A DNA stretch of 42,435 bases, from positions 1 through 42,435 of the forward strand of contig JAKSHY010000021.1 in the NCBI GenBank assembly GCA_024399135.1. Reading direction: 5' to 3'. Each line of letters opens with the position of its first letter. Positions within the stretch are counted from its first letter, which is position 1. The position numbers and the translations under genes are program-made. Below, in pieces: positions 19,643 to 28,435 of the stretch. The stretch comes from Lachnospiraceae bacterium. GTDB lineage: Bacteria; Bacillota; Clostridia; Lachnospirales; Lachnospiraceae. Below the pieces are notes generated by a model. That model was not told the DNA's origin. It worked only from the letters and a program-made list of their open reading frames with translations, and ran no database searches.

Positions 19643-20539
19643 ATGGAATTATGGTTTTCAGAGTTTCATACTAATAATGTTAAGCTTTCAATAAGGAGTG
19701 ACGAACAGCTGTATTCTGGTGAGAGTGATTACCAGAGGCTTGATGTAATTAACACTCCTGAATTCGGAAAAATGCTTGTTTCAGATGGTGACATAGTCTT
19801 TTCTGAAGCTGACGAATTCGTATATGACGAAATGGTGACACATGTACCAATGGCTGTCCATCCGCATGTTAAGAAGGTCTTAATATTCGGTGGCGGAGAC
19901 GGTGGAGTTGCAACCTGCTTTGCTAAATATCCGGAGATAGAAGAAATCGATTTAGTTGAACCGGATGAGATGCTTGTTGAGGTGAGTAAGAAGTATTTTC
20001 CTGAGCAGACGGAAGGTTTGAATGACCCAAGAGTTCATATATATTATCAGGATGGTCTTCATTTTTTAAGAACCGTTCAGAATGAATATGACATTATTAT
20101 TAATGATTCTAATGATCCTTTCGGACATGAGGAGGGATTGTTCACTAAAGAGTTTTTCGGAAGCTGTTATAAGGCGCTTAAAGATGATGGAATCATGATA
20201 TACCAGCATGGAAGTCCTTTCTATGATGAGGATGAAGAGGCGTGCAGGAGTATGCATAGAAAGGTGTACAGAATTTTCCCTGTAAGCCGTGTTTATCAGG
20301 CACACATTGCAACCTGCCCTGCAGGATACTGGCTTTTCGGATTCGCATCGAAGAAGTATCATCCTTTAAATGATTTTGACCCTGCGAAGTGGAAGAAAAA
20401 GAATATAGAAACCTGGTATTATACAACCAATCTTCACGTAGGAGCATTCATGCTTCCAAAATACGTAGAGGATCTTCTTGAAGAAGAGGAAGGTCGTACC
20501 AAGCAGGAAATCAAAAACGAATTGGAAGAAACGAAATAA
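19643..20539 (+). CDS. speE: spermidine synthase homologue (aminopropyltransferase), pocket variants
   Basis: 298 residues. The SAM-type Rossmann motif is FGGGDGGVA (residues 82-90), VEPDE binds ribose, YQDG is kept, and the catalytic aspartate is Asp155 in NDSNDPFG. Several usually constant residues differ: YHEM or YQEM reads YDEM (61-64), DSTDPVGP reads DSNDPFGH, and the polyamine-site PTYPSG reads ATCPAG (223-228). SpeE normally transfers an aminopropyl group from decarboxylated SAM to putrescine. No SAM decarboxylase gene is in the window, although the operon encodes the carboxyspermidine route, so substrate or donor may differ. It starts 15 bases after speA with AAGAGG upstream. Confidence 0.85.
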   Translation: MELWFSEFHTNNVKLSIRSDEQLYSGESDYQRLDVINTPEFGKMLVSDGDIVFSEADEFVYDEMVTHVPMAVHPHVKKVLIFGGGDGGVATCFAKYPEIEEIDLVEPDEMLVEVSKKYFPEQTEGLNDPRVHIYYQDGLHFLRTVQNEYDIIINDSNDPFGHEEGLFTKEFFGSCYKALKDDGIMIYQHGSPFYDEDEEACRSMHRKVYRIFPVSRVYQAHIATCPAGYWLFGFASKKYHPLNDFDPAKWKKKNIETWYYTTNLHVGAFMLPKYVEDLLEEEEGRTKQEIKNELEETK

Positions 20540-20575
20540 TAATTTAGTACAAAGATATATGGAGGAGAATTAGTA

Positions 20576-21835
20576 ATGGCAAGATTAATGATTATAGGTT
20601 GTGGTGGTGTAGCAAGTGTTGCAATCAACAAGTGCTGTCAGAATAGCGAAGTGTTCGATGAAATAATGATTGCAAGCCGTACATTATCAAAGTGTGATGC
20701 ACTGAAGGAAAAGCTTACACCTAAGACTAAGACCAAAATAACAACAGCTAAGGTAGACGCAGATAATGTAGAAGAGCTGACTAAGCTTATTAAAGAATAT
20801 AATCCTGATGCAGTTTTAAATCTTGCACTTCCTTATCAGGATTTAACAATCATGGATGCATGCTTAAATGCAGGCGTTCACTATATTGATACAGCAAACT
20901 ATGAGCCTGAGGATACAGATGATCCTGAATGGAGAAAGATTTATGAGAAGAGATGTAAGGATCTTGGATTTTCAGCATATTTTGATTACTCATGGCAGTG
21001 GGCATATATGGAAAAATTTAAGGAGGCTGGTTTAACAGGTCTTCTTGGAACAGGTTTTGATCCAGGTGTTACAAGTGTATTCGTAGCATATGCCAAGAAG
21101 CATTACTTTGATGAAATTCACACAATTGATATCCTTGATTGTAATGGCGGAGATCACGGATATCCATTCGCTACTAACTTTAATCCAGAAATAAATCTTA
21201 GAGAGGTTTCAGCTCCTGGATCATATTTAGAAAATGGTAAGTGGGTTGAAATTCCACCTATGGCTATTAAGAGAGAATATAACTTCGAAGGTGTTGGAAT
21301 GAAGGATATGTATCTTCTTCACCACGAGGAAATAGAAGCTCTTGGAAAGAATTTCCCAGAGGTTAAGCGTATAAGATTCTTCATGACATTCGGTCAGAGC
21401 TATCTTACTCATATGAAGTGTCTTGAGAATGTTGGAATGCTTTCAACAACTCCTATAGATTATGAAGGACATCAAATTGTACCTATTCAGTTCCTTAAGG
21501 CTCTTTTGCCAGATCCTGCTTCCCTTGGCCCAAGAACAGTTGGTAAGACTAATATTGGATGCATATTTACTGGAATTAAGGATGGTAAGGAGAAGACATT
21601 ATATATTTATAATGTATGCGATCATCAGGAATGCTATAAGGAAGTTGAATCTCAGGCTATTTCCTATACAACAGGAGTTCCAGCCATGATAGGAGCGATG
21701 ATGGTTGTTAAGGGATTGTGGAAAAAGCCTGGTGTATTTACTACAGATGAATTTGATCCAGATCCATATATGGAAGCATTGAATAAATGGGGACTTCCAT
21801 GGGTGGTTGATGAGAATCCTGTATTAGTAGATTAA
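20576..21835 (+). CDS. carboxynorspermidine/carboxyspermidine dehydrogenase (saccharopine dehydrogenase family)
   Basis: 419 residues; a strong GGAGGAG site precedes the ATG. It begins with a Rossmann NAD(P)-binding motif (IGCGGVASVA, residues 7-16) and has the family features DTANYEPED, TGFDPGVTSVF and the C-terminal GVPAMIGAMMV. The enzyme reductively condenses L-aspartate semialdehyde with putrescine or a related diamine, giving carboxyspermidine without SAM. The immediate neighbour encodes the matching decarboxylase. Substrate choice among putrescine, diaminopropane and agmatine cannot be read from sequence. Cytoplasmic, full length. Confidence 0.92.
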   Translation: MARLMIIGCGGVASVAINKCCQNSEVFDEIMIASRTLSKCDALKEKLTPKTKTKITTAKVDADNVEELTKLIKEYNPDAVLNLALPYQDLTIMDACLNAGVHYIDTANYEPEDTDDPEWRKIYEKRCKDLGFSAYFDYSWQWAYMEKFKEAGLTGLLGTGFDPGVTSVFVAYAKKHYFDEIHTIDILDCNGGDHGYPFATNFNPEINLREVSAPGSYLENGKWVEIPPMAIKREYNFEGVGMKDMYLLHHEEIEALGKNFPEVKRIRFFMTFGQSYLTHMKCLENVGMLSTTPIDYEGHQIVPIQFLKALLPDPASLGPRTVGKTNIGCIFTGIKDGKEKTLYIYNVCDHQECYKEVESQAISYTTGVPAMIGAMMVVKGLWKKPGVFTTDEFDPDPYMEALNKWGLPWVVDENPVLVD

Positions 21836-21864
21836 TAAAGATACCTTGTTTGGAATGATTGTAT

Positions 21865-23022
21865 ATGAGAATTAATGAAATACCAACTCCTTCGTACGTG
21901 ATAGATGAAGGAAAGCTTGAGGATAATTTAAAAATATTAAAAGATGTCGAAACAAGAACAGGAGCTAAAATTCTTCTGGCTCAGAAATGCTTTTCGACAT
22001 TCAGTGAATATCCCCTCATTGCAAAGTATATAAGTGGTACTACTGCAAGTGGTATATATGAGGCGAGACTTGGGTACGAAAAAATGGGTAAACCCTATAA
22101 TAAAGAAACTCATGTGTTCGCTCCGGCATTTAAGGATGAGGATATTGAGACACTCTCCGTTATATGTGATCATATTGTATTTAATTCTGTGTCCCAGCTT
22201 AAAAAGCATGCAAAAAGAGTGCGAAAGATAGCTGAAGAAAACAATCATGAAATAAGTATTGGACTTAGAGTTAATCCGGAAAAATCCACTCAAAAGGATC
22301 ATGCCATATATGATCCTTGCGCGGAAGGGTCACGTATGGGAGTAAGAGAATGTGATCTTGATGATGACGTAATAAGCATGATAGATGGAATTCATTTTCA
22401 TACCTTATGTGAGCAGAATTCGGATGACCTTGAAACGACACTTGTGTCAGTTGAAGAAAAATTCGGAAAGTATCTACATAATTTAAAGTGGCTTAATATG
22501 GGTGGAGGACATCATATTACAAGAGATGATTATGATGTTGAAAGATTGATTAGATTAATTAATCATATTAAGACTACATATGATGTTCAGGTGTATTTAG
22601 AGCCAGGTGAGGCAGTTGCACTTAATGCAGGCTATAATGTTACAACTGTTCTTGATAAGGTTAAAAACGGTATAGAAATATTAATACTTGATACATCAGC
22701 AGCATGCCATATGCCTGATGTTATTGAAATGCCATACAGACCTCCGCTAAAGGATTCAGGTGAGGCTTATGAAAAGAAATATACATACAGACTTGCAGGT
22801 AACACCTGTCTTGCAGGAGATGTGATTGGAGACTATTCATTCGATCAGGAAATAAATGTAGGCGACAGACTTATATTCGAGGATATGGCAATTTATTCCA
22901 TGGTTAAGAATAATACATTCAATGGAATACCACTTCCGGGAATTGTAGCTATGAATCGTGATGGAGAATGCCGGACTATTAAAATCTTCGGATATGAAGA
23001 TTTTGAAATGAGATTATCCTAA
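21865..23022 (+). CDS. nspC: carboxynorspermidine/carboxyspermidine decarboxylase
   Basis: 385 residues from the ATG at 21865; an upstream in-frame TTG is less likely. This is a fold-III alanine-racemase-type PLP enzyme: the PLP lysine is Lys41 in LLAQKCFST, GLRVNPE and MGGGHHIT line the barrel, EPGEAVALNAG binds phosphate, and the partner-site motif CHMPDVIEMPYRPPL is intact. It decarboxylates carboxyspermidine made by the preceding enzyme to spermidine. The gap to that gene is 29 bases and to the next gene 18, so one transcript is likely. Confidence 0.92.
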   Translation: MRINEIPTPSYVIDEGKLEDNLKILKDVETRTGAKILLAQKCFSTFSEYPLIAKYISGTTASGIYEARLGYEKMGKPYNKETHVFAPAFKDEDIETLSVICDHIVFNSVSQLKKHAKRVRKIAEENNHEISIGLRVNPEKSTQKDHAIYDPCAEGSRMGVRECDLDDDVISMIDGIHFHTLCEQNSDDLETTLVSVEEKFGKYLHNLKWLNMGGGHHITRDDYDVERLIRLINHIKTTYDVQVYLEPGEAVALNAGYNVTTVLDKVKNGIEILILDTSAACHMPDVIEMPYRPPLKDSGEAYEKKYTYRLAGNTCLAGDVIGDYSFDQEINVGDRLIFEDMAIYSMVKNNTFNGIPLPGIVAMNRDGECRTIKIFGYEDFEMRLS

Positions 23023-23040
23023 TATACTAATGGAGTTTTG

Positions 23041-24204
23041 ATGAATAATATTAAGTATCATATGCCGGCTGAGTTCGAAAAGCATGAAGCTACAGTGATG
23101 ATATGGCCATGGAGAAGAGGCTCATGGAGTCATGAGGCCAAGCGTGCCAAGCAGGTATTTCGAAAAATTATATATGAGATAGCACAGTGTGAGGATATGT
23201 ATGTTCTGGCTGGCAAGGATCAGATAGATGATGCCCGAGAATGGCTTATTGATGCTACATGTATTAATGATGACTTTTTAATGACAGATGATAGTAATAT
23301 TAATGAACTAAAAGATATAAGAAGTCATATACATATAGTTGAATGTGAGAATGATGATGCATGGGCCAGAGATACTGGGGCTACTATAGTTGTTGGTGAT
23401 GATAGTGTGAACAGATATCGTCTTGGAAGAAACTGGAAGTTTAACGCCTGGGGCGGAGACTATAATGGTTTGTATGCCAATTATGAAAAAGATGCCATGG
23501 TTGCACCAGTTATGTGTGATGCTCTTGATATTCCATGTGCCGATGAAACTGATTTCGTATTAGAGGGTGGTTCGATTCATGTTGATGGAGAAGGAACACT
23601 GATTACAACAATGGAGTGCTTATTAAGCCCTGGACGAAATCCTTTTATGAAAAAAGAAGAAATAGAAAAAAAGCTTAAAGAAACTCTTGGAGTTGAAAAA
23701 ATTATCTGGATTCCGGAGGGAATATTCAATGATGAGACGGATGGACATGTAGATAATATATGTGCATTCACTAAACCTGGAGAGGTAGTGCTTGCATGGA
23801 CTGATGATGAGAATGATCCGCAGTATTCAAGAAGTAAGGCTGCATACGATATATTAATTAATTCAGAGGATGCCAGGGGAAGAAAGATTAATGTTGTTAA
23901 GCTTCCAATTCCAGCTACTCCTATTTTAATAACAGAGGATGATCTTACGGGATATGAGTTCGAAGAGGGAGAGGATGAGCGTGAGCTTGGAGAAAGACTG
24001 GCGGCAAGTTATGTTAACTTCTATATCGCAAATGACAGAGTTTTGATTCCTCAGTTTGATGATAAGAATGACAGTTTGGCAGTTGATATTTTAGAAAAAT
24101 GCTTTCCAACAAGAAAAATGGTTCCTATATATGCACGTGACATATTAACAGGTGGAGGAAATATACACTGTATAACACAGCAGGTGCCAGTTAAGGGTGA
24201 ATAG
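23041..24204 (+). CDS. aguA: agmatine deiminase
   Basis: 387 residues; TGGAG lies five bases before the ATG at 23041, which is preferred over the adjacent TTG. The porphyromonas-type peptidylarginine-deiminase fold is shown by MPAEFEKHEATVMIWPW, the ARDTGAT aspartate, ETDGHVDN with the catalytic histidine, and GGGNIHCITQQ with nucleophile Cys377. It converts agmatine to N-carbamoylputrescine and ammonia. With the next gene it gives the two-step plant-type route to putrescine, replacing agmatinase. Full length. Confidence 0.95.
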   Translation: MNNIKYHMPAEFEKHEATVMIWPWRRGSWSHEAKRAKQVFRKIIYEIAQCEDMYVLAGKDQIDDAREWLIDATCINDDFLMTDDSNINELKDIRSHIHIVECENDDAWARDTGATIVVGDDSVNRYRLGRNWKFNAWGGDYNGLYANYEKDAMVAPVMCDALDIPCADETDFVLEGGSIHVDGEGTLITTMECLLSPGRNPFMKKEEIEKKLKETLGVEKIIWIPEGIFNDETDGHVDNICAFTKPGEVVLAWTDDENDPQYSRSKAAYDILINSEDARGRKINVVKLPIPATPILITEDDLTGYEFEEGEDERELGERLAASYVNFYIANDRVLIPQFDDKNDSLAVDILEKCFPTRKMVPIYARDILTGGGNIHCITQQVPVKGE

Positions 24205-24255
24205 TAATTTTATAATAAGTTAGCTGATTATCAGAATATAAAAGGTGAGATGAGT

Positions 24256-25125
24256 ATGAGAAATGTCAAGGTGGCAGCAGTACAGATGAGTTGCCTTGGA
24301 ACTGTTGAAGAAAATATTAAGAAGGCTGATTCATTAGTTCGTGAGGCTTCTTCAAATGGAGCCAATATAATTCTTCTTTCAGAGCTGTTCGAAAGACAGT
24401 ATTTTTGTCAGGAAAGAAGATACGAGTACTATGATTATGCTAAGTCTTTAGAAGAAAATGATGCTGTTAATCATTTTAAGAAGGTTTCGAAGGAACTGGG
24501 GGTGGTCCTTCCAATAAGCTTCTATGAAAAGGATGGCAACGTTTTATATAACTCAATAGCAATAATAGATGCTACAGGAGAAGTGCTTGGAGTATATCGA
24601 AAGACACATATTCCAGATGATCACTTTTACCAGGAAAAGTTCTATTTCACACCAGGGGACACTGGGTTTAAGGTGTGGAATACGAAGTTTGGAAAAATTG
24701 GAGTTGGTATTTGCTGGGATCAGTGGTTTCCAGAAACAGCAAGAGCCATGGCTCTTTTAGGTGCAGAGCTTTTATTCTTCCCAACAGCTATCGGAAGTGA
24801 ACCAATACTTGAGGTTGATTCAAGTGCTCATTGGAGAAGGGCAATGCAGGGGCATGCTGCATCCAATTTGATGCCTGTTATTGCTGCTAACAGAATCGGA
24901 AAAGAAGAGGTTATTCCATGTAAGGAAAATGGTATGCAGTCAAGTTCTCTTGAATTCTATGGAAGTTCTTTCATTACCGATAATACAGGAGAAATTATAG
25001 AAAGCGCTGGGAAGAGCGAAGAAGTGATTCTATATGCTTCGTTTGATCTTGATGCCTTAATGGAGGATAGATTAAGTTGGGGCATTTTCAGGGATAGAAG
25101 ACCAGAAATGTATATTATGAAGTAG
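24256..25125 (+). CDS. aguB: N-carbamoylputrescine amidase
   Basis: 289 residues. The ATG at 24256 is seven bases after AAGGTGAG; the ATG at 24250 abuts the site and is less likely. This is a nitrilase-superfamily hydrolase with the Glu43-Lys116-Cys153 triad (LSELFER, YRKTHIPDD, GICWDQWFPE). It hydrolyses N-carbamoylputrescine to putrescine, CO2 and ammonia, completing the arginine-agmatine-putrescine path. Last gene of the operon; no clear T-rich terminator follows, but a new promoter lies 40 bases downstream. Confidence 0.95.
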   Translation: MRNVKVAAVQMSCLGTVEENIKKADSLVREASSNGANIILLSELFERQYFCQERRYEYYDYAKSLEENDAVNHFKKVSKELGVVLPISFYEKDGNVLYNSIAIIDATGEVLGVYRKTHIPDDHFYQEKFYFTPGDTGFKVWNTKFGKIGVGICWDQWFPETARAMALLGAELLFFPTAIGSEPILEVDSSAHWRRAMQGHAASNLMPVIAANRIGKEEVIPCKENGMQSSSLEFYGSSFITDNTGEIIESAGKSEEVILYASFDLDALMEDRLSWGIFRDRRPEMYIMK

Positions 25126-25165
25126 CCTGTAGATAGATAATGAAGGGCAAAAATATATATTTTTA

Positions 25166-25196
25166 TTGACTTCAAGTTAACTGTAAGTTGTAAAAT
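25166..25196 (+). promoter_or_regulatory. promoter with MerR-type operator for the alcohol dehydrogenase
   Basis: TTGACT (25166-25171) and TAAAAT (25191-25196) are 19 bases apart, too long for normal sigma-A activity. The spacer holds an imperfect palindrome built on AGTTAACT (CTTCAAGTTAACTGTAAG, 25170-25187). A 19-base spacer filled by a dyad is the classical layout for MerR-family activators, and AGTTAACT-centred dyads occur at targets of the aldehyde-responsive AdhR/NmlR branch. No MerR gene is in the window. Confidence 0.65.
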
Positions 25197-25258
25197 ATTT
25201 TTATGTGATATATATGCTGATGAACTATAAAAGATGGGTATTTAGAAAGGGGTAAATT

Positions 25259-26437
25259 ATGTTTGGTTTTAAGTTTTATACACCTACCAAGGTAGTATTT
25301 GGTAAGGATACAGAGCTCAAGGTTGCAGAACTTGTAAAAGAGTTCGGAGGAAAGAAATTACTTATTCACTACGGTGGTGGAAGTGTCATTAAGTCAGGAC
25401 TTATGAAAAGAGTTACTGATATTCTTGATGAAGCTAAGATCGAGTATGTAATGCTTGGAGGAGCTGTTCCTAATCCACATTTGGGATTGGTATATGAAGG
25501 TATTGATTTATGTAAGAAGGAAGGAGTTGACTTCATCCTGGCAGTTGGTGGCGGTAGTGCGATAGATTCAGCTAAAGCTATCGGTTATGGTGTTACTAAC
25601 GAAGGAGATGTATGGGACTTCTATGACTATAAGAGACAGGCTACAGCATGTCTTCCAATTGGTGTTATCTTGACATTGTCTGCTACAGGTAGTGAGATGA
25701 GTGATTCTTCTGTTATTACTAAGGAAGAGGGACTTGTTAAGAGAGGCTACAGTAGTGACTATTGTCGTCCTAAGTTCGCGATTATGAACCCTGAACTTAC
25801 TATGACGCTTCCTGATTATCAGACAGCATGTGGATGTACAGATATTATGATGCACACTATGGAGCGTTATTTTACTAATGGTGGTAATATGGAGCTTACT
25901 GATTCTTTGGCAGAGGGCTTACTTAGAACTGTTATGAATAATGCCAAGATTCTTGTTAAGGATCCTAAGAATTATGATGCAAGAGCTGAAGTTATGTGGG
26001 CAGGAAGTCTTGCTCATAACGATTTAACAGGCTGCGGTAATGATGGTGGTGACTGGATGGCTCATAAGCTTGAACATGAGCTTGGCGGACTTTATGATGT
26101 AGCACATGGTGCAGGTCTTGCGGCAGTATGGGGAAGCTGGGCAAGATACGTATATAAGGACTGCCTTCCAAGATTTAAGAAGTTCGCAATTAATGTTATG
26201 GGTGTTGAAGATAAGGGTACTGATGAAGAAATCGCCATCAAAGGTATTGAAAGCATGGAAGCTTTTTACCATGAGATTAATATGCCAACTAACTTAAGAG
26301 AGTTAGGCGTAGAGGCTACTGATGATGAATTAGTTGAAATGGCTCATAAATGTGCTGTCGGAGTTGGCGGTTCGATGGGATCTGCGAAATTATTAAATGA
26401 AGAGGATATGCTTGCAATTTATAGAGCATGTAAATAA
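25259..26437 (+). CDS. iron-containing alcohol dehydrogenase (butanol dehydrogenase/YqhD-like)
   Basis: 392 residues; AAAGGGG precedes the ATG. The NAD(P) site is AVGGGSAIDSAKA (GGGS at 97-100). Metal ligands are Asp195 and His199 (CTDIMMHTMERYF), His269 and His283 (DVAHGAGLA). It interconverts alcohols and aldehydes such as butanol and butyraldehyde; in this branch NADPH-linked aldehyde reduction is common. It is a single-gene unit between its own promoter and a strong terminator. The MerR-like operator suggests induction by aldehyde stress rather than constant fermentative use. Confidence 0.92.
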   Translation: MFGFKFYTPTKVVFGKDTELKVAELVKEFGGKKLLIHYGGGSVIKSGLMKRVTDILDEAKIEYVMLGGAVPNPHLGLVYEGIDLCKKEGVDFILAVGGGSAIDSAKAIGYGVTNEGDVWDFYDYKRQATACLPIGVILTLSATGSEMSDSSVITKEEGLVKRGYSSDYCRPKFAIMNPELTMTLPDYQTACGCTDIMMHTMERYFTNGGNMELTDSLAEGLLRTVMNNAKILVKDPKNYDARAEVMWAGSLAHNDLTGCGNDGGDWMAHKLEHELGGLYDVAHGAGLAAVWGSWARYVYKDCLPRFKKFAINVMGVEDKGTDEEIAIKGIESMEAFYHEINMPTNLRELGVEATDDELVEMAHKCAVGVGGSMGSAKLLNEEDMLAIYRACK

Positions 26438-26466
26438 TTAAGATAAGAGTAAATATATGAAACTTG

Positions 26467-26506
26467 GAAGTGTCTCACAGCCGTATGGTTATGAGACACT
26501 TCTTTT
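26467..26506 (+). terminator. rho-independent terminator after the alcohol dehydrogenase
   Basis: A perfect 11-bp stem (26467-26477 with 26492-26502) with a 14-base loop is followed by four T residues and an A-rich stretch. Confidence 0.75.
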
Positions 26507-26547
26507 AAAAGTTATTTGATAATTACTTCTCGAGGTCAAAGATATCT

Positions 26548-27741
26548 ATGAACGAAAAGAAGAAAAATGTAACACTGTTTTATGGAATTATCATGGCCAC
26601 ATATTCTGTTGGATATGTGACTATGTCTGCTTTTTCAAGCCTGTTTTTAAAAGATATAGGCCTTGATGATGGCGATATAGGTATGCTTCTTGCAATAGCA
26701 AGCCTTATATCTGTATTAATTCAGCCGCCAGTTGGAACAATAATCGATCGTAATCCTAAGGTTTCGACTAAGGGAGTACTTTTATTAATTAGTATTCTGG
26801 TAACTATACTGGGAATTAATATTGTATTTGTCAGCCAAAGTATAGTAACAACAACTATTCTTTATGGTATATCCGTAATGCTTTTGATGCTTGGACAACC
26901 ATTTTTAAATGCGCTTGGAATGGATGCGATTAATTATGGATATCCTATTAATTTCGGCGTTGGAAGAAGTATGGGATCATTAGGATATGCTTTAGGCTCC
27001 GCAGCATTTGGAAGTGTTTCTGTAATGTATGGACCAAGAAGTGTACCGGTTGCTTTTTCAATCGCATTCTTTGTTTTATGTGGGTTCATATATTTTTATC
27101 CTGTTAAAAAGGTAGTTAAAGAAATAGAAGTAAAAAAAGAAACAGAATCAAAGAAAAGTTCAGGCTTTCTTCTTAAGTATAAGCGTCTTGGGGTAATGCT
27201 TTTAGGACTAATTTTCGTATACTTTAGCCATGCTTTGATTAATACATTTACCTTGCAGATAGTGCAGTCAAAAAGTGGTAATAGCTCTGATATGGGCATA
27301 GCAACAGCAATAGCAGCTATATGTGAGCTGGTGACGGTAATGATATTCCCGTTTTATATGAAGCATTTTAAACTTCATAATCTTCTTAGGGTATCGTGTA
27401 TATTCTTTACCTTAAAAATATTCACAAGCTTTTTGGTTCCTAATGTTTTTACATTCTTCCTAATTCAGGGACTTCAGATGTTTGGTTGGGGAATCATGTC
27501 GATTGGTATAGTTTATTATGCGAATGATTTCGTTGGTGAATTTGACAAAGCTCAGGCACAGGCATATGCAGGAATGGCATATACCATAGCAAGTGTACTG
27601 GCAAGCTTTTTAGGTGGCAATATTATAGATATGCTTGGCGTAGACAGGATGCTACAGATAGGTTCTTTGGTTGCCTTGGTAGGTTCAGTAGTTGTATGGG
27701 CAGCAGTTCGTGAGAATAAGGAGAAGATTAATGCAGCTTAA
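26548..27741 (+). CDS. MFS transporter, likely oligosaccharide or glycoside importer
   Basis: 397 residues with about twelve hydrophobic segments. The first half ends at YPVKKVV, a charged loop rich in Lys and Glu follows (about 185-212), and the second half starts at LGVMLLGLIFVYFSHALI. The loop between segments 2 and 3 carries PPVGTIIDRNPK, a degenerate MFS motif. The general form resembles the LacY/oligosaccharide:H+ and nucleoside:H+ symporter groups. GAGG lies before the ATG. Position at the head of a cluster with GH120, GH5 and GH29 genes suggests import of short glycans for cytoplasmic hydrolysis. Confidence 0.82.
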   Translation: MNEKKKNVTLFYGIIMATYSVGYVTMSAFSSLFLKDIGLDDGDIGMLLAIASLISVLIQPPVGTIIDRNPKVSTKGVLLLISILVTILGINIVFVSQSIVTTTILYGISVMLLMLGQPFLNALGMDAINYGYPINFGVGRSMGSLGYALGSAAFGSVSVMYGPRSVPVAFSIAFFVLCGFIYFYPVKKVVKEIEVKKETESKKSSGFLLKYKRLGVMLLGLIFVYFSHALINTFTLQIVQSKSGNSSDMGIATAIAAICELVTVMIFPFYMKHFKLHNLLRVSCIFFTLKIFTSFLVPNVFTFFLIQGLQMFGWGIMSIGIVYYANDFVGEFDKAQAQAYAGMAYTIASVLASFLGGNIIDMLGVDRMLQIGSLVALVGSVVVWAAVRENKEKINAA

Positions 27742-28390
27742 TGATGTTAAAGCATTCATTTTTGATTTGGATGGAACGTTAATTGATACGGAAAAAATAT
27801 ATAGAATTATCTGGCCAAAGGCAGTTTCTGATCTGGGTTTTACATATACAGATGAACAGTTCCTTTCGATGAGGTCATTGGGGAGACCTTATTCACCGCT
27901 TAGGTTTAAAGAACTGTTCGGAGAAGAATTTGATTATGATGAAGCAAGAAGAATCAGAAAAAAATATTTTGACCAGTATATTGAAGAGCATGGAATAGAG
28001 CTTAAAGGGGGGGCAATTGAGCTTTTATGTTTTCTTCGAAATAAAGGAATTACAACTGCTATAGCCACGGCTACTGATCTTGACAGAGCTATGGAATATC
28101 TTGATATGACAGGATTGTCAGGGTATTTCGACAAGGTAATTAGTGCGACTATGGTAGACGAAGGTAAGCCTTCACCTAAGGTATATCTTCATGCATGCAA
28201 AGAACTTGGATTAGAACCTAGGGTATGTGTTGCTGTAGAGGATGCACCTAATGGAATTAAATCTGCTAATGCAGCAGGGCTTAATGTAATAATGGTTCCG
28301 GATTTAACCGAACCAGACGATGAGTTATGTAAACTTATAAGCCGTAAAGCAAACAGCCTGGATGAAATAATTAGCTGGTTTAATGACTGA
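27731..28390 (+). CDS. HAD-superfamily hydrolase, beta-phosphoglucomutase-like
   Basis: 219 residues. The ATG at 27731 overlaps the transporter end by 11 bases, with AAGGAGAAG just upstream inside the transporter gene, implying coupled translation. Motif I is FDLDGTL (nucleophile Asp12, Asp14), motif II the Thr in TAIATATD, motif III Lys in GKPSPKVYLHACKELG and motif IV VEDAPNGIKSA. The cap type suits sugar-phosphate phosphatases or phosphoglucomutases. In this locus it may act on a phosphorylated sugar released from imported glycans; the specific substrate is not deducible. Confidence 0.85.
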   Translation: MQLNDVKAFIFDLDGTLIDTEKIYRIIWPKAVSDLGFTYTDEQFLSMRSLGRPYSPLRFKELFGEEFDYDEARRIRKKYFDQYIEEHGIELKGGAIELLCFLRNKGITTAIATATDLDRAMEYLDMTGLSGYFDKVISATMVDEGKPSPKVYLHACKELGLEPRVCVAVEDAPNGIKSANAAGLNVIMVPDLTEPDDELCKLISRKANSLDEIISWFND

Positions 28391-28435
28391 ATAGTTGTAG
28401 AATAGGTATTATGAAGAATAAGGAGGTATTTTAAG

